DNA of 64,000 bases from Plumapathes pennacea (taxonomy: Eukaryota; Cnidaria; Anthozoa; Antipatharia; Myriopathidae). Both the position numbers and the translations under genes were made by a program. The stretch spans positions 19,723,670 to 19,787,669 of the forward strand of contig OZ038467.1 of the NCBI GenBank assembly GCA_964036295.1. The letters run 5' to 3'. Below are positions 42,664-54,816 of this stretch, in pieces. Within the stretch, counting starts at the first letter, position 1. Every line of letters starts with the position of its first letter. The notes below the pieces were generated by a model, which was not told where the DNA came from, did no database searches, and worked only from the letters and a program-made list of their open reading frames with translations.

Positions 42664-42857
42664 AGCCTGGTCCTCACTAGCGCATAAGCATAAGCACAAG
42701 CATAAGAATAAGAGAAAGACAGTGGCGACATAAGCATAAGCATAAGGATCAAACGCTCCCGTTCCGTGCTTATACTTATGTCGCCACTGTCGCTCTCTTG
42801 TGCTTATGCTTATGCTTATGCTTGTGCTTATGCTTATGCGCTAGTGAGGACCAGGCT
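42664..42857. mobile_element. Palindromic MITE with TTA(A) target duplication
   Basis: The 194-bp element runs from 'agcctggtcctcactagcg' to its exact reverse complement. Inside are repeated 'cataag' units in opposite orientation on the two arms. TTA (or TTAA) flanks it on both sides, and GH5 copy 1 has the empty site at about 38188. Symmetric ends with TTA fit PIF/Harbinger. TTAA would fit piggyBac. Confidence 0.8.
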
Positions 42858-42996
42858 TTAACGATCGCAGTGACAAGAACAAACAATACAACTAATTATG
42901 TGTCATTTCGTGCAGGGAATTCCCCATATGGTTGATGGCCAAAGCTTCTTTATTTAGAGTGGGAGTACCTACTATCTAGTATTTGAAGAGCACTCA

Positions 42997-43687
42997 GTTT
43001 ATTCTGATCTTATCTTTTGATTGATTTTTTGGAACGAAAAGGCGACAATTGACAGACCAGGGGCCGTGAAAGTTGAATTGCGTCAAATTTACCGCACATA
43101 GCAGCATTTTTCTGACATGGATCCATTTCGCCGGAACTTTGACAAAGCCGAATAAAGTTTATTTGAGACTCTTTATATAGCAGGCCTGCGTGCCAACTGC
43201 GAGTAGTGACACAACTGGCACTGTGGCTTGAAATCCAGCTTATGGCGCAAAATCTATATAATAATACGCGAATCCGTCTGTCCGTCCGTTGGTAACACGA
43301 TGCTTTGTGGTACAGAACTGTTTACCCGAAAGCCGGCTAAACCGGCCTGACCTTGCAATAGAAAGCTGCGGAGTGGCCTGGGCTTTTCAAGCGGGGACAA
43401 GCTTTTCCCCGTTGCCAAAATTGTGAACTCAGTGTGTCTCGACATGAGAGGTGAGTCTCAAAAGAAGTAAAGTCCGCGCTCCAGCCGAATGGATGAGAGA
43501 GAAATGCGAGGTCAGACTAAGCAGTGTTGGAGGAAGGTAAATGAATAAGTTCATGGATAAATCGAGAACCCGAGTACGTGGAAACCGCCATATTTGGATC
43601 TCGCAGCCGGTGCCGTGTCGGATAGCGACTGTCTTGTATGGGAGTACGATGCTAAAACCGGTGTAGTAGGCTTAGTAAGCTATAGAA
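42997..43687. other. Intergenic, nothing certain
   Basis: Near 43250-43440 the sequence looks like an element fragment, but no diagnostic end or frame is clear. Confidence 0.35.
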
Positions 43688-43760
43688 GCAGGAGTGGCTC
43701 AGTTGGTTAGTGCGCGGCCTTCGGAGCGAGAGGTTCGCGTCACGAGGTTCGATCCTCAGT
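43688..43760 (+). mobile_element. tRNA-derived SINE head
   Basis: The A box 'tggctcagttgg' (43695-43706) and B box 'ggttcgatcc' (43746-43755) have tRNA spacing. There is no pairing 3' acceptor strand or complete cloverleaf, so this is a tRNA-like SINE promoter rather than a tRNA gene. Its body may extend to about 43810, where the LINE begins. Confidence 0.65.
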
Positions 43761-43814
43761 AACTTAATTTAACTTCTGTTACAACTCCTCTCTGTTCTGT
43801 GTAGCTTGAGCTCT

Positions 43815-46640
43815 AAACATACATCAGGAATGTTATTGATTACGATTGGGAGAACACACTAACTCTGAGTGGGCTAGACCTGGAATGGCTCTGTGTTAAA
43901 ATTAAGAAACCAAAAGCCAAACCGTTCTTAGTTGCAACATGGTATAGGCCCCCAAGCTCACCAATAAATTTGATGGACACATTTGAGTGCCTCCTAGAAA
44001 AACTAGAATCACAAGAGATTGAAATTAACATCCTTGGTGATTTAAACTGCGATGTTAGCGCCACTCCCTGTGACCACCATACATCACGATTACTTGAAAT
44101 ATGCAATACTCTCCAATATCAGCAGCTTATAAGACAGCCAACACGAGTCACAAAAGATACATCTACCACAATAGACCTTTTTTTGACAAATGAAACTGCA
44201 AACTTTTCTCATCATGGAGTATCAGAGATCGGTATCAGTGATCATAATCTAATATATGCTATACGAAAATACCGTCCCTGAAGTCGAGTCCTAAGATCGT
44301 TGAATCAAGACAATATAGAAACTTTGATCAAAATAGATTTAGGGAGGATCTTATGTTGATCCCATGGGAAAATATAGAAAATTACAACGATCCCAATTTT
44401 GCCTGGCAAACATGGAAAGAAACTTTCCTTTCTGTTTGTAACCATCATGCTCCTCTAAGACGCAAAAGGGTACGAGCCAAGCCAGCCCCTTGGTTAACAT
44501 CAGAACTCAAAAGCCTCATGTTTGAAAGGGATAAGTTAAAGAGGATAGCTAAAAGGCTCAATACAGGAAACAGTTGGTTGGAGTATAAACATATTAAAAA
44601 TAGAGTCAATTATAGTATTAAATCTGCTAAAGAGGAATACTATAATTTGTACTTCAGAGAAAATTCTAAGAATATAAAACAAACATGGAAAGGCATTAAT
44701 AACTTACTGGGCAGCAGAGTTAATACAACATCTATTAAAAATATCATATATAATGACATAAACCATACTACCCCAGAGGAAATCAGTAATTCTCTAAACT
44801 CCCATTTTACTGAAATTGGGCCAAAGCTAGCTTCTCGACTGCCACCCTCTTCAAGGCACTTCTATATCACTCCTACTGAACACTCCTTCAGTATTAAAGA
44901 GACATCAAATACAGAGGTTATTGAGTTGATAAAAGCTCTACCAACAAATAAAGCTTGCGGTTTAGATGGTATCAGCACTAGGCTGTTAAAGGAGGCAGAC
45001 ACAATAATAGCCCCATCTCTTACTTTTTTATTTAACCTTTCTATTAGAACTATGACCTTCCCAAGTGATTGGAAAGTTGCTAGAGTGACACCATTATACA
45101 AAGATGATAAGAAATGCATTCCAGATAATTATAGATCTATTTCAGTTCTGCCAGCTGTCACTAAGTTCATAGAAAGGATTATCTTTAGCCAACTTTACAG
45201 TTATCTTACAGAACATGGCATGCTTACAGATTCACAATCAGGTTTCTGACCCTTACATTCCACATTGACGGCTCTACTAGATGCCACCAATGACTGGTAC
45301 CAAAATATAGATAAAGGTCTTCTAAACGGAGTTATTTTTCTGGACCTAAAAAGGCCTTTGACACCATGGACCACAAAATTCTGTTAGGTAAACTGAAACT
45401 TTATGGTGTCGCCTAAACTGGTTTGCTTCATACCTTACAGAACGAAAACAAAAAACTTTTGTTGATGGTGTGCTGTCAGATAGCTGTACAATCAAATGTG
45501 GAATACCCCAAGGTTCTATCCTTGGTCCGCTACTCTTTATAATCTATATAAATGACCTTCCAAATTGTGATCTCTACTCTAAAGTACGGATGTATGCAGA
45601 TGATACTAGCCTAACTATCGCAAACTCTGACGAGAAAATACTAGAACAACAGATGAATCATGACCTATGCAAAGTACATACATGGCTAAAAGCAAATAAA
45701 CTGAGCCTAAATGTGGTCAAGACAAAATATATGATAATAGCTAGTCAATATAAGATAAAGCATCTTGAGCATCAGTTTCAAGTACTGGTAGATCACAAAC
45801 CCCTGCTAAGGGAAACGACATATAATTATCTAGGAGTTGAGATAGACCAATCATTAACTTGGAAGGATCAACTAGACAAAATTTTAAAGAAAGCATCAGG
45901 AGGGATTGGAGCTCTAAGGCGTGTCAGACATCTTGTACCATATGATACATTACTCACGATGTACAGCTCTCTCGTACTACCATATTTCGATTACTGTAGT
46001 TCAGCATGGGGAAGCTGTGCGAAAGGGATAGCTGACAAGCTACAAACCCTCCAAAACAGAGCTGCCAGGGTGGTGACCCTCTCAAATTATGATAGGCGGT
46101 CAGTTGACATACTGGATGAACTTAAGTGGGATAATCTTGGGACACGAAGGTCAAAACAGTTAGCTATATTAATGTACAAGTCAATTAATGAAATTGTACC
46201 AAATTATTTGAACCAAATCTTTGATAGTACAAACTCTGTACATTGCTATGATTTAGGAAACTCGTCATATAACATATTTGTACCAAGACCACACACTGAA
46301 GCAGGGAAACATAGCTTCCATTATAGAGGGGCGGTTCTCTGGAATAACTTATCGAATGACCTTAGAAGTCAGAAAAATTTAAGATCCTTTTTAAATCTTT
46401 TATAACCATTTTAGTTTTCATAGTTTTTAATAGGACAATAACTCTAGGGGAACTTTTATACTAGGATATAATGTATTTTTTAGAATTTAAATGATTGTGT
46501 GTTGTACATTTTTAGCGTTTTGAAATATTTGCAACTATTATAATCATTATTATTATTATTATTATTTATTATCAATTAGTATAGGTTACACGGATTTCTA
46601 GAAGAGCATTTGTATGAGAGAAATACCGTGTTGAAATAAA
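43815..46640 (+). mobile_element. Degenerate jockey/CR1-like non-LTR retrotransposon
   Basis: 5'-truncated. Frame 1 (about 43815-44280) is the C-terminal half of an APE-type endonuclease (ILGDLNCDV and SDHNLI motifs). Frame 2 (44300-45249) leads into RT (NKACGLDGIS). Frame 3 (45470-46405) has GIPQGSILGPLLF and the YADD catalytic box, followed by the post-RT region (NRAARVV). Lesions: frameshift near 44277, in-frame stop at 45247, a further frameshift near 45352 and loss near 45410. The element ends in a short tandem repeat. It cannot make an intact protein. Confidence 0.88.

Positions 46641-46675
<35 letters not shown>
46641..46675. repeat. (TTGA)n tail of the LINE
   Basis: About eight to nine tetranucleotide units directly after 'gaaataaagat'. 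Simple-repeat 3' tails are usual for CR1/L2-type LINEs. Confidence 0.85.
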
Positions 46676-47589
46676 AAACACCCTTAAAACGGAGCACTGA
46701 CTGAGAAAGGATGGTAGAGGGCGCACCGTCGGCTTCCATTGATAACAGTTCTCAGAACTGACGGAACTACCCACATTAAATAAAATCACTACCTTTTTTT
46801 CTACCTTTAGGTTAGGAAATAGAGAGATAAGAGCTATTGAAAACATGTTGAGGAGTCGGACACATACATAGAACCGCATGATTTGCGGCTGAGAGACGCC
46901 GTCGATCCATCGAAGACACGAGAGAGATATTTCACTGGAAGCTTGACGTTGAAGCATAATTATATTTATTACGCCGGTACATAAATTTGCAATCAATGCC
47001 CCAGATTTTCCGGGGATTCCGCTAGTCACCAGAATATTAGCAAGTGATCTTGTAGATTGTTCTGTAGACACTCTATTTACCTGAGATGGCAGCCGCATAT
47101 CCAACCGTCTTGGTCACGCTGCAGTGTGCCTTAACGATGCTGGTGAACTTGATAATCTGCATATTACTCTTCACGCAAAAATTGTTTCTTGACCAACTGA
47201 GAAGCTTGTGTGAGGGCTTTCTAATCAGGAACCCTTTCAACGAGTGAACGTTCACTTTTGCATTGGCGTACGCCTCATATAGTCTTCCAACTCAGTACTT
47301 GTTTAACATTTTGGGGACTAAAAAATATTGCACTAAGTGGCTGCTACAACCGTGTAAGCTTCTGGTGGCATTTTACCTGCTACTCCAGGGCATCATGAAT
47401 CGCTGCTTGAGCGAGGGGCCAACTGCAACTGTCGTAATATTGCTAGCTTTAGCTAGTTTCTGACACGTTGACTGGAGGAGTCATAGAGCCGCTGCAGTTA
47501 CTTCCTCTTCCTAGTTCACACAATTTTTACTTAATTTCGTACGGTTTTCATTCAAGTAACGAAAGAGACACGCAGAAGACACGCGAGCA
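46676..47589. other. Intergenic between LINE and unit B
   Basis: A small plus-strand frame (47084-47245, 53 codons) has one hydrophobic helix but no homologue or context, so I do not call it. Otherwise nothing is recognised. Confidence 0.35.
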
Positions 47590-48699
47590 CACAAAGTATC
47601 TTGAGAGTTTAACAAAAGAATGATATATAAATACAATAAAAAACAAAGATTAGAACTTTAACAAAAGATTTGTGGTTACCTGCCCAAAGTTCGAGTGCCC
47701 ATTAGTCAAGCTGGGACGTATTGTTGGGATATTAACAAGCGCTCGGTTCAATCGGTCACTCTGTGAATCAAGCTTCAAACAGACTTTTCCATTCTCTTGC
47801 GCTAGCGCTTGCTGTACTGTGTAAACCAGCCTTATGTGCCTGGGAAGTGTTTCATGACGTTTTTTGGTTTGCAGATCATTTCAGTTTGTGTCGTGGGTCA
47901 GCGAAATCTAGTAACTATAATGTCCAGTAATGGGGTTAAAATCCAATAAATAGGCTTTAAGAATGATAAAAAAAGTTATTAAATAATGTTTGCTAAATTT
48001 TTCCAGCAACGCTTCAATGACCCAGAACGCATCAAACCGGATAAAATATGGACTAGATCAGTGTGAGACGTGAGGGAATTCAAAACAACAAACGTCACAG
48101 CAGAAGACCGAAAAAAGTAAACACATTAATGTGCGATGAATACCGTTTAAAAGTGATAAATAATCATCAAATAATATTTGCTAAGTTTTCCGGCAGCGTC
48201 AATGACCCAGAACGCATGAAACCGGATAAAATATGGACTAGATCAGTGCGAGACGTGAGGGAATTCAGAACAACGAACGTCATAGCAGAAGACCGGGAAA
48301 AAAAACACACTCATTAATGTGCGATGAATACGTTGTCCTAGTTGCAGCTAATCTGTCTCCGAGTCGTCTACAAACTCATCTGCTGTCGCTGGAGAGCTCA
48401 CAATGCAGTGAACAGATGGCAAAGTAAAAACGCTGGACTCACTCTTACATAGCACCTGGGTATGTCTTTTCTTGCTCGGTTATTATCAAATTATCTGTAT
48501 GCGTAACCTGACTTGATTGTGTTTTTTTACTTTCTTAACTATTAAGGTTTGTATACTGTTGCTGTGAGCAACTGACAAAATTGATTCGTATTTGACAAGT
48601 TCACTGTAAGGTGAGTAAAATGTAGTGATCGTCTGTTGTTGGTCTTGGGATTATTGATTGTTTTGTTTTGTTTTTTTGTTTTTGCCTTTTTTGACTGTT

Positions 48700-48776
48700 A
48701 GGTTTCGTTTATTGTTGGTTTCTGTGAGCTGGAACTCCAACAATATTGATTCGTGTTTGACAAGTTTTACTCTAAG
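48700..48776 (+). other. Possible untranslated leader exon of gene 3
   Basis: Counterpart of 19500-19592, again ending 'tttactctaag' before 'gtgagtaa'. A related copy lies about 165 bases upstream. This is inference from conservation only. Confidence 0.3.
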
Positions 48777-49094
48777 GTGAGTAAATGTAATGACCGTCTA
48801 CTGTTGGTTTAGTGATTCGTAGGGTCACAAAAAACCCGCGCTAACTAGCGTCTGCACGCTACCAAAGTGAGTTTTAACAGAGTTTCCGTACTTTCAGTTA
48901 GCCTGTTGACATTAAATTAATGCTTGATTAAAAAGAAACTACTCATCCCTCGACTGAAGAATTCGCAAAACTCCCGTTCCCGAGCGAGCTGTGTCCGGTT
49001 TCTTTGAACGTTTTCCTGTTCGAAGACAAACCAATTTTTTGCTAGAGGTATTGATATCTTGGGCGGACCCTTCCCATGTAAAATATTTTCAAGT

Positions 49095-49095
<1 letters not shown>

Positions 49096-49130
<35 letters not shown>
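49096..49130. repeat. Run of 35 C
   Basis: Uninterrupted cytosines at the retained right end of the G/C-run element. The paralogous run in unit A is 15. The opposite strand could form G-quadruplex DNA. Confidence 0.95.
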
Positions 49131-49133
<3 letters not shown>

Positions 49134-49717
49134 CCGATCAGAATAAGCTTCCACTTGTAATTTTAGATTGTGCTGCATGCTTACTTTACAAAGTGTTCCA
49201 GATTAAGTCGGCCTGCTATATACATACATATCCCAAATAAGTACATAGTGCACTGTTAGATAATAGCTATTAAGGATGTGGCCCTTTGTGACACTTGACT
49301 GAACAAATTTTGAGTTTTGTCATTTAATTATCCTGCTCTTATGCAGTACTGGGATATGTGTGCCTCTTCAAGAAGCCACCGAATTACATTAAGTTAAATA
49401 ATTTCGACATCGAAATACGCCGCGACATTGCTCAAGGGTGTCGAAACACATCAGCCGCTTAATCTCGAATGTTTTAAAAAGCAAAGACAAAAGACGGGAA
49501 ATCGAAATTTTGACTCAGATTGCTGGAGTGGGGGATTCTTTCTATATTGGGAAACTGGAATTTATTTCGGTGTTTGGAAAACGTCGCAGTATCGGCTGTG
49601 GTTACCTAGCATTAGACCCATGAACCATATAGTATATTATAAAACAAAGTTGAGTCGTAGCTGTTGAAAGTAGTCAAACATTTTACTGTGATTGCGTATT
49701 TGTTTATAATTTTCCAG

Positions 49718-49777
49718 AGCCGGCGTAAAGGAGAAACACATCGCAGAGCAAAAAAGAAGAATGTCAAAAGAAGAAAG
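49718..49777 (+). CDS. Proposed 5' exon of gene 3
   Basis: Preceded by a good acceptor ('tataattttccag') and followed by donor 'gtaaat'. An ATG at 49761 gives MSKEE plus two bases. Joining to the acceptor 'tctctcttatag' (exon from 50523) restores the TPR frame, and the joined length up to the stop at 53829 is a whole number of codons (1107 residues). The exon is also open upstream of the ATG, so it may be internal. It has no clear counterpart at gene 2. Confidence 0.45.
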
Positions 49778-50522
49778 GTAAATAAAAATATGCAGTGTAA
49801 TAAGATATTATGTTAAATAATATATAGATATCGAGGAAATACCAGGTTTTATTCAGTTCTAAGAACTGATATCTTCATTGAAGAAGTCATTTTTATGTTT
49901 CACAAGTAAATATATCGATGTTGCCATGGCTATTGGGTTCTCGTTCCGCTGATTCGTGAGATATATGGAATTCTTTGCCTACGTTTGTTACAAGTTCTGA
50001 AACTTTACCTTGTTTTAAAAGAAAAATATATGCTTTTCTACTAAGTAATTAAATACAGTATCTCTATACTCACAAGCTTTCACTGCTTTTATTGTGAACT
50101 AGTATGAACACTGTGAGGAGGCCTCTTCACTATCTTGAGGCTTCCTCGCCACTATTTAGCACACGTAATTTCTTTATGTAATTTCTTAATGCATATCTAC
50201 GTATATATAATCTATGTGGCAAAGAAAAACAATAAATATATGACTACTGGGTTCTAGTTCCGCTGACTCGTTAGATATATCAACACCACTTGAATATATA
50301 ATACGTATCTCTAAGCGGCCATGTGATATCCTCTATATAAAAATATAACATGAAACTTCAAATACAGCATGGACCGAAAGTGACTGCATCTTTAGAATAC
50401 TTAAAGCAGTTCTATTGCTTCATATCTGGAAACTTCCATTTTACTTTACTATTGAACAGTGCAATTATGTAAACTGGTAAAGGACAGGTAATTACAGAAC
50501 TGAATCATGGTCTCTCTTATAG

Positions 50523-53500
50523 GATTCTGGGAAGGCACGAAAAGGCTATACAACAACATGAAATAGACCTGAATGTCGCTATACGGAATGGAGACAAGGC
50601 AGGCGAAGGACGTGCTAATGGCAACCTTGGTCTCTACTATGAATCTCTGAATCAGTACTGCAAAGCTATACAACATCATCAAACAGACTTGAAGATCGCA
50701 ATAGACATAGGAGACAAGGCAGGCGAAGGACGTGCTAATGGCAACCTTGGTATCTGTTATATATCTCTGGGGCAGTATGACAAGGCTATACAACATCATC
50801 AAATACACCTGAACATCGCAACAGAGATTGGAGACAAGGCAGGTGAAGGAGGTGCTAATGGCAACCTTGGTATCTGTTATAAGTCTCTGGGGCAGTACGA
50901 CAAGGCTATACAACATCATCAAATATGCCTGAAAATCTCAACAGAGATCGGAGACAAGGTAGGTGAAGGAGGTGCTAATGGCAACCTTGGTATCTGTTAT
51001 AGGTCTCTGGGGCAGTACGACAAAGCTATACAACATCATCAAGTACACCTGAAAATCGCAACAGAGATTGGAGACAAGGCAGGTGAAGGACGTGCTAGTG
51101 GCAACCTTGGTATCTGTTATAGGTCTCTGGGGCAGTACGACAAAGCTATACAACATCATCAAATACACCTGAAAATCGCGACAGAGATTGGAGACAGGGC
51201 AGGCAAAGGACGTGCTAGTGCCAACCTTGGCATCTGTTATATGTCTCTCGGGCAGTACGACAAAGCTATACAGCATCATCAAATAGTCCTGAAGATTGTA
51301 ACAGAGATTGGAGACAAGGCAGATAAAGGACGTGCTAATGGCAACCTTGGTAACTGTTATACGTCTCTGGGGCAGTACGAGAAGGCTATACAACATCATC
51401 AAGAAGACCTGAATATCGCAACTAAGATTGGAGACAAGGCAGGTGAAGGAATTGCTAAAGGCAACCTTGGTATCTGTTATACGTCTCTGGGGCAGTACGA
51501 CAAGGCTATACAACATCATCAAATAGACCTGAAGATCGCAACTGAGATTGGAGACAAGGCAGGGAAAGGGCGCGCTAATGGCAATCTTGGTAGCTGTTAT
51601 ATGTCTCTGGGGCAGTACGACAAGGCTATACAACATCATGGAATACACCTGAAGATCGCAACTGAGATTGGAGACATGGCAGGCGAAGGAACTGCTAATG
51701 GCAACCTTGGTCTCTGTTATCATTTTTTGGGACAGCGCAAAATGGCAGAAACTATGCTGGATAAAAGTGTTGCATTACAAGAGGAATTGTTTCATAACAC
51801 ACCAAAGCTGGATGAATCAAAAATTGCCATTCTTGATACTTTTACCTTTTTCTTGAGCGCATTCATCAGAGTCCTTGTTTGTCGAGGCAAAACTAATGAA
51901 GCGCTTTTTACTGCCGAAAACAAACGATCAAGAGCCTTAGCGGACCGCATGTTTTTCTGTCATCATGCTCGATGTAATGACGTTCGTAGTATGGCTGCCA
52001 TTTCGGACTTTCCTGCATTGCTTGAAATAGTCAAGGCTCTGGACACGACAGTTCTCTACTATGCGTTGCTTGGTCCCGAGCTTTGCCTTTGGGTCATAAA
52101 GCCGAATGGCGACGTGACGTTTAGGAAACATTGTGTTAAAGGGAAGGACTTTTTAATAAACAAGTCTTGCTTTAGTCGTGTGGTCTTGTACAAACTGATT
52201 AACAATACTAGGGAGTTAATGAGATCAAGTTGCACACTCGAGTGCGAGGACCGTTCACTATCATTTCTGTACCCAGAAGGATTGCCGCATCAGAGAGCGA
52301 GCCAGGTGAATACAGGATTGGAGAAAATGCTTGCAAATTTACCTTTCTCACTTTCAGAGTTGCCGCATGACAACTACGCTTGTACCGCGAATGACCAGGG
52401 CGTCGAAACGACCGTAGCAACACAGAAATCCAGGAAGAATGATCCTGCAAAAGTCAAGAATAAGCCTGAGAAAGTACCGAACATTCTTGCAGAGACCCAA
52501 GACGAGCCCGCAAATCTCATAGAGACCCAAGAGGAGCCTGCAAAAATCCAGGACGATCGTACAGAGATCCAAGATAAGCCTGAAAAGACACAAGACAATC
52601 TTACAGAGACCCAAGACGAGCCTGTAAAGACACAAGACAAGCGTACAGAGACGCAAGACGAGCCTGCAAAGATACAAGACAATCTTACAGAGACCCAAGA
52701 TGAGCCTGCAAAGATCCAGGACGATCGTACAGAGACCCAAGACGAGCCTGGAAAGACACAGGGTAATGTTACAGGGACCCAAGGCGAGCCTGTAAAGATA
52801 CAAGACAATCTTACAGACACCCAAGACGAGCCTGCGAAGATACAAGACAATCTTACAGAGTCCGAAGATCAGCCTGGAAATATACAAGACAAGTTTGCAG
52901 AGACCCCAGACAAGCCTGCAAAGATACAGGACAATCTTACAGAGTCCCAAGACAAACTTTTAAACTTGCTCCAAGAAATGTATGATAAAGTTCTGAGGCC
53001 TGTGCGAGAGTTTGTAGAAGGATCTCAAGTAGTGATCGTACCTGATGGTTCTATCCCTTTGCTTCCATTTGCTTGTCTGGTCGATGAAAATGGAAACTTC
53101 GTAGCTGATCACTTGCAGGTTAGACTGGTGCCATCACTGGCAATAGCAAAGATGATCAGTGAGTATCCACATGGACCCCAGAGCCAAGCGTGTCCTCTGA
53201 TAGTGGGAGACCCTGAAGTGTGTGAGTTTCAATACGACCATCGCGTTTATAAACCAGACAGACTGCCAAACGCAAAGGAAGAAGCCCGCATGATTGCTAA
53301 GATGCTTAAAGTTGAGCCTTTAACGGGTGAAAGAGCTACCAAAGAAGGCGTTCTTCAAAGACTTAACAATGCCAATTTGATCCATGTAGCAGCTCACGGG
53401 GATAGTAACAGAGGAGAGATCCTTCTTGCTCCGAGCCCTGACATCAAGAAGAAGACAATGTCCAAGGAAGACGTCGTGCTGACAGTCACCGACCTGGAAC

Positions 53501-53829
53501 AGAAACGACTGAAGGCCCAGCTTGTTGTTCTCAGCTGCTGTCACAGCGGTCAAGGTGACGTGAGAGCTGAAGGAGTGGTCGGTATCGCTCGTGCATTCCT
53601 CGGAGCTGGAGCTTATGCAGTTCTCGTGACGCTTTGGGCAATTGACGATATGGCCACTTTGTTCTTCATGGAAGAGTTCTACAGTCAGCTTGTTGATGGA
53701 AAAAGCGCAAGTGTAGCACTCAAGAAAGCAATGGACGCCATGAGAGAGAGTGAAAACTTCAAATCTCCCTGCTACTGGGCGCCGTTTGTTCTTGTGGGTG
53801 AAGATGTGACTCCCTTCAGTGTTCAATAA
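50523..53829 (+). CDS. TPR-CHAT protein (TTC28-like), gene 3
   Basis: Main exon, open from the acceptor at 50522 to the TAA at 53829. Eleven TPRs (40 residues, GNLGICYxSLGQYDKAIQHH) occupy about 50523-51780. The CHAT region follows: first strands (TVLYYALLGPELCLWVIKP), CEDRSLSFLYPEG, an insert of about 185 residues with 14-residue units (52402-52957), then the core. The predicted dyad is His (codon at 53395, IHVAAHGD) and Cys (codon at 53539, LSCCHSG). The frame is unbroken, so this is the intact reference for gene 2. No signal peptide or membrane helix. The first TPR after the exon start lacks part of its helix A unless a 5' exon supplies it. Expected activity is a cysteine protease regulated through the TPR array. 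Ligand and substrate are unknown. Confidence 0.9.
52480..52960. repeat. 42-bp coding minisatellite in gene 3
   Basis: About 11 units of the same 14-residue repeat as in gene 2, following one VETTV/KSRKNDP module. Lower identity between units than in the TPR array. Confidence 0.85.
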
Positions 53830-53830
53830 A
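53825..53830 (+). terminator. AATAAA overlapping the stop codon of gene 3
   Basis: Stop TAA at 53827-53829 sits inside AATAAA, as in gene 2. Confidence 0.45.
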
Positions 53831-53838
53831 GGTACGGA

Positions 53839-54030
53839 TCACGTACATAACCTGACTGAAGTAATAACGTTTACTTGTATCACATACATAACCTGACTGA
53901 AGTACCAACGTTTACTTGTATCACATACATAACCTGACTGAAGTAACAACGTTTACTTGTATCACATGCATAACATCACTGAAGTAACAACGTTTATTTG
54001 TTTAACATACATACCTCACTGAACTAACTG
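53839..54030. repeat. 41-bp tandem repeat downstream of gene 3
   Basis: Units start at 53839, 53880, 53921 and 53962, with a diverged fifth. Homologous to the array after gene 2 but with a different copy number. Confidence 0.9.
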
Positions 54031-54816
54031 AAATAACATCCCAACCACTTACTGGTTTCATTAACTCTTTTGAGTGAATTGTGTCGCGAGTTTAGTCTGC
54101 TAGATGAACATTTAATGTAATACATGAGTTATAGGGATGCGTTATAATTTGGCAACTGTGTTGGTCAACGAGTAGCGTATGAATCGCAGATTTTATCAGA
54201 CATTTATTAATGAGATATCACAAAAGTTAAACAATTCTCGTCGTAATGCTTCAAACTTTTTAAATTTCACCTCTTATCGACTTTTCTCTCTACCTTTACG
54301 TCTGTCATTGATGTTTAGAGTTTAAATTAATATAATAATTGACTGTGTTTGGATTTTTCAATTTCAACCTTATATAGGAAGATTCTTTGTTTTTCTTTAT
54401 CACTACTTCCATTAATTTTGGTGTACTTTACGATTTTATTACGCAGGTTGTAGCTCTCCCCAGTCTGTTCAAGATGAGTGTCCTTTGGTTTGATGAAACC
54501 ATCAAAAAGAAAAGGAAAAATCACAGCAAAGAGCTGTAGTTTAAAGTTAACGTGTGAATGAACTGATATCTACTGTCAAGCTACTGTACAATATTTACGG
54601 GTATGTCAGTATAAGAATTTGTTTAGTTTTTTGTTAAAGCCATGTGCTTAAAACAAAATTCCGTATACTGGCAGTGTTTTTGAGTTTTAAATGAGAAAAT
54701 AAATACTACTAGAAGGCTAGGATTAACCTTACAAGTTATGTTAGCTATAAACAGTAGGCGGAGCAGCTTTACAAAAAGCGAATGCCATTTTCTTTTCAAT
54801 AATTATGGGGCTATAG
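54031..54816. other. Unit B flank, no supported gene
   Basis: Aligns with 27345-28130 of unit A. Reading frames are not conserved. Confidence 0.45.

Larger units (their letters stand above)
38318..42996. repeat. GH5 tandem duplication, copy 2
   Basis: Same order as copy 1 but longer, because of the insertion of a hAT-like element (40502-41978) and a MITE (42664-42857). Copy 1 supplies the empty sites for both. A run of 33 A at 38721-38753 replaces a short A tract of copy 1. Confidence 0.85.

Noticed and set aside
43688..43760. A functional tRNA gene
   Set aside because: A and B boxes are present, but there is no pairing acceptor stem or proper 3' end.
47084..47245. Small frame with one hydrophobic helix
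   Set aside because: Too short, with no homologue in the window and no regulatory context.
49438..49623. 61-codon plus-strand frame upstream of gene 3
   Set aside because: No recognisable motif, no counterpart in unit A, and no splice sites that connect it convincingly to gene 3.
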